Shown: in pieces, positions 8,801-20,800 of the stretch | How the letters are laid out: every line of letters begins with the position of its first letter | Position numbering within the stretch: the stretch's first letter is position 1 | Virus record (IMG/VR): IMGVR_UViG_3300020395_000089 | Span: 1-26,276 of that record | Length of the DNA stretch: 26,276 bases | Origin: a virus | Direction: 5' to 3' (one strand) | Notes under the pieces: model-generated | The model's database searches: none | What the model was told of the DNA's origin: nothing | Seen by the model: only the letters and a program-made list of their open reading frames with translations | Program-made: the position numbers and the translations under genes

Positions 8801-11800
8801 GGTTGCCATACATCATAGTTATCCCAAACAGTATCAGTACCAACAAGATACATGATACTCTTAATGTATTCTCTACATCTTGTTAGAGCGAATAGAATCT
8901 GAGATCTAACAACATCTTGGAATGCAATAAAGTTACCTTCACCATCAAACCAATCTTGTGTCATCGCAAATGCACCAGCATTACCACCTGTAATCAAGTC
9001 ATAACGGACTGCCTTGAGGACATCATTGCAGAAGTCAATAGTTAAGTTAGTAGATGGGTAACTTGCTTGTGTATCAGAGAATGCTCTTCCAGAAATTGCT
9101 TGCTGATTGAAGAGAATCATGTTAGCTATAATCTTATTATTATATGTGCCAGCACCAAGAGTGGTTGACATACTATCGAATAATGTATCGATAGCAGACT
9201 GGACATTGTAACATGTACCTGACTGATAGTTACTATTAGTATATGCAGATGGGAATGTCTTAGTTACGTTATTAACAAGATAGTTCTGGTTGTTGTTTGC
9301 TGCTTGAGATATAGTTTGAATGTATATGTCAGCAATTGTACTAATTGCAGAAGCAGTTTCATTACATGTACCAACCCAGTTACCATTAGAATCTTGACCA
9401 CCACCAGATGTGTCGTATGTGATTGTTAAATCTCTAGCAACTACATCAGGAGTATACTTGACAGGCCATACAGTTGGTAGGGTGTAAGATCTACTAGCAA
9501 TCTGATTAGGATTAGTAAATGCATCTGTTGCGAAAGTAACAAGAGTAGTAAGTTCGTTTTCTACGTTAGAAGACTCAGTGCCACTATATGCAGGATCAAC
9601 TAGACGAGATCTATAGTAATCTAGATCAGATCTTGTAGGCCATGCCCATGACTTAACATGTTGGACTGGTAATTTCTGTCCATCAGCATAGTCTGTAACA
9701 CGTGGATATGTGTGGTTAGTCTGGTTGCTATCCTGTGAGCATGTAAAGGTTAGTGAATTACTATCAATGATAACAGCATCATCGGTACCAAGACTATGAC
9801 CTGCGACAGTTAGAGTTAACTGACCACTTGTAGGCTCATAGTATGCGTCTGTAGGTGTTAACTGAGTACCATCATTAGCAACAGTAATACAATTAGAAGC
9901 AGCAGATACAAATGTATGTCTGTAATTACCACCCTGAACCAGAGCACCAGCATTAGCACTTACAAATGTGTGCTGATATGTATTTCCAGCTGGTGACTTA
10001 CCAACGTTAATTGTAATAGTACCGTCTTGTTTCTTAAGACCTTCCTTCTTAGCAGATACAAATGAATGAGTACCAAGGAATGAGGAAGGAATCATATTGA
10101 ATCCTAATACACCAACATCAAATTTGGTTGTAGATACATTGTGTACTGGTAACCATTGATTGCTTGCATGGTCAGTAGGTCTTGGATATGTATGAGGAGT
10201 TTCATCCTTATCAAGATCACATGTAAATGATAATGAGAAGTCATCAAACATTACATAATCATTTGCCTTAACAACTCCATTAGTATCAGCAGATACGAAT
10301 GTATGTCTGTAACTACCACCACCTATAACAGCACCAGCTAGAGCACTTACAAATGTGTGGTCATACATGTCAGCAGTTGTTTGTGCAACTTCAACATCAA
10401 CAGTAATCTTACCAGATTGTCTGTGAAGACCATTATGCTTCGCATCAGCAAATGTATGTGTATAGTTACCACCAACAGTAACACCGTTTGTGAGAGCAGA
10501 ATTGAATGTATGAGTATACTCACCACCGATAGTAACAATAGATCTTTGGACGTTAGATGCGTTAGAAGAAACGAATGTATGTACTGTTGTATTTGTAGAA
10601 GGTATATCTGTTAATACTTGGACATCAAAGAGGTCACAATTAACATTAGAAATCTTCAACCATCTTCCACTTGAAGGATCAGTTGATCTAGGATATGAAT
10701 GGTTAGTAACATTGTTATCCTTCTTACATGTGAATGTTAATGAATTATCTGCAATCTTAACGTACTCACCATTAATGAATCCGTTACCAACCATGATACC
10801 ATTTGCAGTAGAAGACTGGAATACATGAGTAGTAGTGTCAGTGATAGCACCTTGACCACCATTAACGTTAACCGTAATTGTTCCACCTGCTTGGTCTACA
10901 GCAGTTATATCTAACTCATTATTGTATGCATAGTCAGCACCATCTGTTGTAAGAGCACCAGCAGCACGAGGATATGTCTTAGTAGTTACGTTTCCGTCTC
11001 CACCATAATCACATGTAAATGTTAGAGAGTTAGGTAACAATCTAATAGTATCATCAGTGGTTAAAGTGTGAGCACCGATTGTTAATTCTAAAGTACCAGA
11101 TGTTGGGTTGTATGCTGCACCTGAAGCAGTCTTTTTCTCTCTAGGTACAGAGAGTGTCATAAATCCACTAGCAGGATTGTATGATGCAGTCTCTGTGGAG
11201 TATGTGTTATTAGCGTTTTGGAATGCGTGAGTTGTGGTGTTAGAAGATGTACCAACATCAACTGTGATACCATCAGCAGTAACAGCAGTAATCTCAACTC
11301 TATTATTGTATGCAGGGTCATTACCTGAAGCACCACCCCATCCTGTAGGACGTGGATACCAGTGATCAGAATTTTGTGAGTCTTGATCACAACGGAAGAC
11401 CATTGATTTGTTTGCAATCTTAACGTAATTACCAACCTTAAGTTGATGGGTACCGATGGTCATTGTTAGAAGACCAGTACCAGGTACGTAAGATGCACCA
11501 CTTACTCCATAACCAGTAGCATGAGATTCTCCAACATCAAGTTTGATTGTTGTATTCTCTCTCATCAAACCATTATCTTCAGCACTTACAAATGCGTGAG
11601 TATAGGATCCACCACCCTTAACAACACCTCTAATAATTGCACCTGTTTCAGCAGATGAGAAGTTATGAGTTGTTGTGTTAGATGATGTACCAACATTAAC
11701 TGAGAAGGAATTAGCATCAATATAGGTAACAGTTAACCATGCGTTATTAGATGCAGGATCCTGTTTTCTAGGATATGCATGATCGCTATTGAAACTATCT

Positions 11801-14800
11801 TGCTGACATCTGAATACAATAGACTCATCCTTAATCTGAATCTTATCTCCATTAGCAAATGGGTGACCAGCAATTGTTAGTACTAAGACTCCAGTACCAG
11901 GTGTAAATGTTGCACCTGTAGGTGTGAATGCATTAACAGATCTTACAAATGTATGCTGAGAAGTATTAGAAGAAATACCAACGTTAACTACAACACTATC
12001 AGCAGTAACTGATTGAATTGGAATAGAAGTATCATAATATGGATCGTCAGCACTAGCACCACCTTGACCGTTTGCACGAGGATAGAAGTGCTCAGTTGCA
12101 TTATCATCTAAGAGACACTTGAATACTAATGACTGATTCTCAATCCATAATGCTTCATGTGCAACCTTAAGTCCATTAGGAGCAGCAGTGTTAAATGTAT
12201 GAGCATAACCACCACCAGAAATTACAGCACCAGCAGAAGTACCACCAGCCCAGATGTGTGCTGTTTCGTCAGTGATTGCTCCCTGATTTCCGTTAACATT
12301 AACTGTAATTGTTGTACCAGTCTTAGCAGTAATTGGTATGGCAGTATCATATACATAATCCTTACCATTTCCAGTAGAAGCACCAGATGATCTTGGATAT
12401 GTCTTCTGAGTTGTGTTACCATCGCCATTAAAATCACAAGTGAATGTTAATGAATTAGGTTTAATCTTAATACTATCACCAATATCTAATGAATGAGATC
12501 CAATGGTAAGTTCCATGTTACCTGATGTTGGATTGTAATTAGCATTAGTTACGTTATGTGTAGACTGAGGTGAAGTACCTACATTAACCTCAAATGTATC
12601 ATGAGTGATATTACTAATAGGCATCCACTGATTAAACTGAGGATCGGTAGTCCTAGGATAAGTCTTAACAGATGTATTTCCATCCATTCCACAAGTGAAT
12701 GATATTGAATCTTGACCAATCTTAACTCTGTCACCGATAGTAAATCCATGAGAAGGTATTGTGACTGTCAACTTACCTGATATAGGATCATAACCAGCAT
12801 CAGTAATAGTATGAGTGGATCCACCTTTATAACCATGTGGTCCAATCTTCAGTGTCATATCACCTGTAGTAGGCTCATATGTTGCATCAGAAACAAGATA
12901 ATTTGCACGAGATGTCTTACCAACTTGAATATTCAAATTGTTACCAGAAACACCAGAAACTTCTAACCACTTATCATATGATGGGTCGATTCCCTTACGA
13001 GGATAAGAGTGATTAGTTGCATTGCCATCCATATCACAAGTCATTACAAGTGAGTTTGGCTTCAACTTAATTCTATTACCATTACTGAATGGGTTATTCA
13101 ATACAGTTAGTGTTAATACACCAGTCTCAGCATTATATGCTGCACCAGATGCTGTGTACTCTGCATGTCCTACATCTTTAATTTCTATAGAATGATCGTA
13201 TGCTCTATCTCTCTTATGAGTTACACCACCACCGACAGCAGAAACAAATGTATGAGAGAATGATCCACCCTTTCTAATTGTACCTCTTAAGATTGAGTTA
13301 ACCTTAGCAGTTACAAATGTATGTGTGTCTGTATTTGTAGAAGGTACCTTATCAAGTACTTGAACTCTGAATGTGTCTTGTGTTACATTAGAAATAGTTA
13401 ACCACTTATTGCTTGCAGGATCACCATGTCTAGGATAAGCATGCTCACTTGCATGGTCATCTTTAGCACATGTGAAGATTAATGCATTATCTTCTATCAA
13501 TACTTGCTCACCATCTAACATTCCATGATCAGGAATTGTGATGGTCATAACACCAGATGCACCACTATAAGTTACATTGGTTGGTGTCTTACCTACAGCA
13601 GGTTTGAAGATATGAGCATGATTAGAAGATCCACTAGGTGAAGAGTTAACGTTAACTGTTATAGTACTATCATCAACAGCAGTAACATTAATAGCGTTAC
13701 GGAATGCAGGGTCATTAGCAGTTGCTCCACCTACACCATTTGCTCTTGGATATGTGTGATCAGATGAATGACTATCTAAGTTACAAGTAAACATCATTGA
13801 GTACTCATTAATATAGATGCTATCGTTAACTTCTATACCATGATCAGGTCCAACAGTGATTACCATATTACCATTAGACTGATTATATTCTACATTCTGA
13901 GGATCGAAACTTCTAAACTCAGACTTACCAACAAAGATGTCAAGAGTATTATCAGTTACATTTTCTACAGGCTTCCACTTACCACTGATAGGATCAGAAG
14001 ATCTTGGATATGTCTTAGCTGATGTATTACCATCCATTGTGCAATTCAATGACAATGCATTGTCTGCAATCTTAATAAGAGATCCATTATCTAATCCATG
14101 ATTAGTAATAGTAAGAGTTAGATAACCTGTATTACCATTAAAGTCTGCACCTGTAGGAGTGAATGAATCAATAGTTGTCCTTGGATAAGCATGTTGAGAT
14201 CCATTTTGATCCATGTCACAAGTAAATGTAACTGCACCATCAGCAAGTTTAACGTGCTGACCTTGCTTCAAGGAATGACTACCAATATTCAACTCAAGCA
14301 TACCTGTGTAAGGATCATAAGAAGCATCAGTAGGTGTGAATTGTGCAGCAGCAGTTGTACCAACATTAACTTCAAATGCATCTTGAGTTACATTGGATAT
14401 CTGTACCCACTTACCACTGATAGGATCTGTACCTCTTGGGTATGCATGGTCAGATGAATTGTCATCCATTGTGCAATTCATATGTAAAGCATAATCATCT
14501 AACTTGATGAAGTCACCGTTAGAGAATCCATGCTTAACAACTGTCATTGCTAATACACCTGAAGATGGAGTATAAGTTGCAGCAGTTGGAGTATGTCTTG
14601 TTACACCATCATCAATAATTCTTAATGAATTGTTGTATGCTGGATCAGTAATTCTAGGATATGAGTGCTCAGTAGAGTTACCATCCTTAGAGCATGTGAA
14701 TGTTAAACCATCAGCAGCAATCTTAATACTATCATTACCCTTCATCATTGTTGCAACAGTAATACTCTTAGGTACTGCTGATACGAATGAGTGAGTAGAA

Positions 14801-17800
14801 GTATTAGAAGAAGGTATATTGAATAATACTTGTACGTCAAATGTGTCTTCAGTGACGTTACTTACCTTCATCCATTCATCACTATATGGATCATTCTTTC
14901 TAGGATAAGAGTGATTAGTTTGGTTACTATCCTGTGTGCAGGTCATAGTAACAAATCCATCTTGTACCTTAATTCTTCCACCATTTTGTAGACCATGCTT
15001 CGCAGAAGTTATGGTCATAACACCTGTTGTTGGATTGTATGCAACATTGGTTGGTGTTAGTTGTGCAGGAGCAACAAACTTATGACTGTAGTTACCACCA
15101 GTTACAACTTGTGCTCTAGTAACACCATTAGGAGTAGCAGACTCAAACTGGTGTAATGTTGTGTTTGTAGATGGAATATTCTCAAGTACTTGGACATCAA
15201 ATGTATCATCTGTGCAATTAGAAATTGTTATCCACTTACCACTTACAGGGTCACTACTTCTTGGATAAGAATGAGGACTACCTAGACTATCTTGTAAGCA
15301 TCTGAATGTTAAAGAGTTATTGTTAATCTTGATGCTCTCTCCATCATGGAATCCATGATTAGGAATAGTAAGAGTCATCATACCTGTTGCAGGTAGATAG
15401 TTAGCATTGGTTACAGTATAAGTCTCAGTACCAGGAATGAAGGTATGAGCATACTGACCACCAGCAACTAATGCACCACTTACTGCACTCTGGAATGAAT
15501 GAGTTGTTGGGTTAGTAATTTGTCCATTACCAACATCAAGTGTAACAGTACCAGTTTGTCTGTGTAATGAATTAGTATCAACAGAAACGAATTGATGATC
15601 GTATACATCATTAATAGCAGACTTACCAACTTGGACAGAGAATCCAGTAGTACTTACATTACGGATTGGTAACCACTGTCTGTATGTTGGGTCAGATCTT
15701 CTTGGATAAGTATGATCTGATTGATTGTTATCTTTACTGCAAGTAAATGTAATTGCATTCTCATCAAATCTTACAAAATCACGTGCATGATAAATTGCAC
15801 CAGTTTCAATGACTGTACAATTGTGAGTTGTAGTATTAGAGATAGGTGAGTCACCATAAAGATTACCAACCTGTAGATCGAATGTATTACTACCGATATT
15901 AAATGCTTTTAACCACTTACCAGAAACAGGATCAGAAGGTCTTGGATATCTGTGATCAGATGCTTGACTATCTTTATCACATCTAAATGTAAAGACGCTA
16001 TCTCTGATCATCAGCATGTCACCATTCTTCACAGTGTGACCATTCTTAGTTAACCTTAATATACCTGTAGTAGGATAGAAGGTGCACATTGTAGGTGTAA
16101 TCTCATTAGGTCCTAAGAAAGTATTAGCAACCGTAATCTGCATACTACCCTCAGTTGGGTTGTATGAAATAGTAGAAGGTGTATGATCTGTTTCACCAAT
16201 TTCCCATACAGGAATGTTAGTATCGTAGAAGTGATCCTTCTTATGAGTTATGCAATTGTTAGTAGCAGATAAGAAAGCATGAGCTGTAACATGAGTAGAA
16301 GGTATTACGTCAAGTACTTCAACTACGAAAGTATTAGCAGTTGTATCTTGTATCTGACACCACTTACCAGCAACAGGGTCTGTTGCTCTTGGATATAGGT
16401 GAGCAGAAACTACAACACCAGTTACACATTCTATATTCTCATCACCAGGTCTAAAGGTATGAGTACTTGTATCTGTAATAGCACCTTGTCCACCATTAAA
16501 GTTAACAAATACACTGTCAGCAGATACTGAATTTATTGGTAGATATGCATCATATGCATAGTCCTTACCATTTGAAGTTGCAGCACCTGTTGCACGAGGA
16601 TATTTCTTCTCAGTTACATTACCATCACCATTAAAGTCACATGTGAATACTAGAGACTCAGGTGTAATCATAATCATATCATTAGTTGTTAAACCATGAT
16701 ATTGACCAATAGTTATTTCTGCTACACCTGTTGTTGGGTTGTAATCTATAGCAGTAGGTGTATGTCTTGTGATATCTTTCTTACAACTGAATGATAGAGA
16801 CTCATCAGCAATCTTCACATATGAGTATGGTAAGAATCCATGATTATCAACATGGAATGTAAGCTGACCAGTATTAGGATCATATCCAACATGAGATGGA
16901 GTATGTGTAGTAACAGCAGATCTAGGATATGTGTGGTTACCTGAATATCCATCAGCAGCACAACTGAATGTTAATCCATTATCCTTAATTCTTACACTAT
17001 CACCAGCATGTCTAACACAGTTAGTTACAGATGTTGAATAGGTGTGATCGTAGATTCCACCAGTTACAATAGCTGCTCTATGGACACAATTTGGAGAAGC
17101 ACCAATAAAGGTGTGTAGAGTTGTATTACTCTGAGGGATATCTGTTAGTACTTGGACATCAAAACTTTGTGAGGTTACGTTACTAACTTCAAACCAATTT
17201 CCTGAGAATGGATCAGAAGGTCTTGGATAAGTATGTTTTGTTGTATGTACATCCAATGCACAAGTGAATGTTAATGAATTGTTATCAATCTTGATCTTAT
17301 CTCCATTTTCAAATCCATGACCATCAATGGTTAGATTAAGAATACCTGTTACTGGGTTGTATACAGCACTTGTTGGAGTGTATCCTACATGTGGTATAAA
17401 GGTATGATCTGTAGTATCAGAAGATTGACCAACATCAAGAGTAATTGTGCCATCCTTCTTAGTGATTCCACCAGTGCTACCCTGCACGAATGTATGAGTA
17501 GTAGTGTTGGTTGAAGGAGCATAACTTAATACTTGGACATCGAATGTGTAAAGACCTACATTGGATACTGCTATCCATCTATTTGCATATGGATCACCTG
17601 ATCTAGGATATGCATGGTTAGATCCATTATTATCTTCTAAGCATTGGAATGTTACAGCATTTTCTTTAAACTTAACTTCATCACCATTACTCAATCCATG
17701 AGCAGAATCACAAGCAACAGTCATAATACCTGTTGTAGGATTATATGAAGTACCTGTAGTTGCAGTTAAAGGTGATCCATCATGAATGATTGGACATGGC

Positions 17801-20800
17801 TTGTTATAGAATGGGTCAGCACCACCGTTACCAGAGAAGTTAGATCCTGAAGATCTAGGATATGGATGTAATGATTGGTGAGCATCTAAGAAACAAGTAA
17901 ATGTTAGAGACTCTTTTGCAAATCTTATAGATTGACCATTACGAAGATTATGATCTCCAATGGTAATCTGCATGTGTCCTGTTATAGGATTAAAATCAGC
18001 ATCAGTAACTAGGAATGGAATTTCAGGAGTACGTCCAACGAATATATCAAACTCATCTTTAGATACGTTTCTAATATCCATCCACTTATCACTCATTGGA
18101 TCAGTTGATCTAGGATATGCGTGGACTGAAGCATTAGCATCCATTGAGCAAGTGAAACTTACTCCACCATCAGCAACTTTAACATAATCACCAGCAGAGA
18201 ATCCGTGGTTAGTAATCTTCAATCTCATTAATCCAGTCTGACCATTATATGATGCAGTGGATATACTATGATCTGAAGATTGACGAAGTGTTGTCTTTCT
18301 ATCTGTTGTTAATACTAACTTACCATCAGCAGGAGTAAATGTAGCACCATTTACATCATATTGTTGCTCTGGTGTCTTACCTACGTTAACAACAATAGCA
18401 TCATTAGTTACCCCAACAATAGGTGTTGGCTCATTGTGGATTGGGTCAACGTGACGAGGATATTGATGCACTGAAGCATGGTCATCCATTGCACAAGTAA
18501 ATGATAATGACTGAGATGCAATCTTAATATTAGTACCCGTAGTTAAACCATGACCATTACCGACAGTCAATGTTAATTGACCAGTAGTAGAGTTAAATGA
18601 TGCAGCAGTTGGATTCCAACCTACAGTTGGTGACTCTCCAACATTAACAGTAAATGTACCACCATCAATATCAGACTCTACAACATCTAACCACTTACCA
18701 CTGCAAGGATCAGTTGATCTAGGATATACATGCTCACTGTAATAGTTGTCCATGGAGCATGTGAATGTCATGGAGTTATCAAAGATTTGTATCTGCTCAC
18801 CCTTAGTAATCTTATGACCAGGAACTGTTAGAGTAAGAAGACCCTTAGTAGCAACATATTCTGCATGAGATGCAACGTGCATATCTGCACCAACAAATCT
18901 ATGCTGACCGATATCTAATTCTAATTCACCATCAATCTGATTATAATTTGCATCAGATACGTTGTACTCAATCTTAGGTGTTTGTCCAACGTTAACAGTG
19001 AAACTATTTGTAGTTACTTGCTCCACTAACATCCAAGCATCACCAGCAGGATCCTTTGCTCTAGGATATCCGTGCTTAGTAGAATGATTATCTTGAGCAC
19101 AAGTGAATATTATAGATCCATTCTTAATTTGTATTTGATCACCAGTTTGGAATCCATGTGCATTAGACTGACATACTAACAATCCAGTTTCAGGATCATA
19201 TGTAGCATCAGATATAGTATGCATTGTAGAATCAGTCATACCATGGAAAGGTAGAGTGATTGACATACTACCATTCTCAGGATTATATTCTGCATCCTCT
19301 ACAGTATGTGCAGTAGCACCAACTGCAATAACTTCTACAGCAGCATTACCAGCTGGGTCACCAGATCTAGGATAAGAATGAGTTGAAGCATTATTATCTT
19401 GATCACATGTGAAGTTTATAGAGTTAGTTGCAAGTGATAAGAAAGTACCAACCGTCTGGTTATGTGATCCTATAGTCATCACCATATCACCACTGCTACT
19501 ATCATAAGAAGCATGATTGATATCGTACTCAATCTTAGGAGCAGGACCGACGTTAATTGTGAAGGTGTTAACAGTAGCAGACTCACCATTAACTAGGTTT
19601 CCACCACCAATAGCATATCCAGCAAAGTTAGAAGAAGCGAATATTCCACCACCACCTGTTAGACCAGTATAGTTTGCACCAGGAGTTGATGCTTCACCAA
19701 CAGGTGTGCCGTCAATCCAAAGTTTTACTCTACCACTACCAGTACCTAAATTACCACCAATACGGATCTCCCATACTAACTCATGGTCACCATCATCAAA
19801 GTATGCAGATAGACCACTGATTTGTAGATCAAGCATTGCAAGACCATTATCATTATGGTTTGCACCACCAGTGTAAGCATTAGATCCATCACCAGCTCTT
19901 AATCTGAAATATGTACCACTATCTCTAATACCAAACCATACACCAGATGATGAATCACCTGCTTCAAATAAACATCCGTCAATTGGGTTAGAAGGTAATT
20001 TTGTAACACAACGGAATACTGCATCTTCATTAGTTACAATTCCAGTGCCACTATCAGTTGTAGAAATCTTATCTTCACCAGCAATGAATGATCTGGTTAC
20101 AAGGTTATTAGGTTGTGCAACAATAATACCTGTATCAGCAACAGAATTGAATAGTGAATTATTAGGTCTTGGGACAGCATCATAGAATCTCTGATCAACA
20201 TTATGACCAGCATTGTTAGTAATAACCTGACCCTTCATGGCACGAATGGCAAATTCCTTTGCCTTATTCATAATCCAGATAGTCTCAGCAGACTGAGCAG
20301 TAACGTGATCTAAAGCACCATTATAAGTGGTATAGAATTCAGCAGAATACTGCATCCAGTTGTTACCACCATACTTAAGGTTAAATGCTAATGATCTTAG
20401 AATATCAGTAACGTCATGGACACAGTTAGCTGGACCTCCAGGAATTAGGAGATTCGGGAATTGTACAAGTCCCGCAGCAACCGCTTGCTCTGCAATATAG
20501 CGTATATTTCCATCAATAGCATCCCCACATTTCTGATACATCACTTCACGTGGGTTTTGCTCATATGATTGTACTGGTGTTGTTTGTAAATCAGTACCAT
20601 CAATGTAGTCTCTACCAAATGCATTACGCATGGTAAGAGTCATGATATCTCTTAATATCTTAACTACAGTTATAGATGCTTCCCACTCACCCTCAATATG
20701 CTTAAGAGAGTTATCTTCTGTCTCAACATATAATGCAGCAGCATCATATGTCTTCTCGTTACAATCAAAGCGAAGGTCATGAACCGCTGCCTCGATCATA

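Noticed and set aside
10961-11020. True dockerin or EF-hand domain from the D-x-NGDG loop
   Set aside because: Only the loop is similar; there is no paired loop-helix repeat as in dockerins, so only possible cation binding is suggested.
9655-19555. CRISPR-like or DNA-level satellite repeat
   Set aside because: Repeats are conserved at protein level, keep one frame, and vary in length; there are no identical short repeats with uniform spacers.
9655-19555. HG-x-x-x-GD-x-I stretches as ubiquitin-activating enzyme (E1 FCCH) domains
   Set aside because: This resemblance is common in phage tail beta-modules and says nothing about ubiquitin chemistry; no E1 catalytic parts are present.
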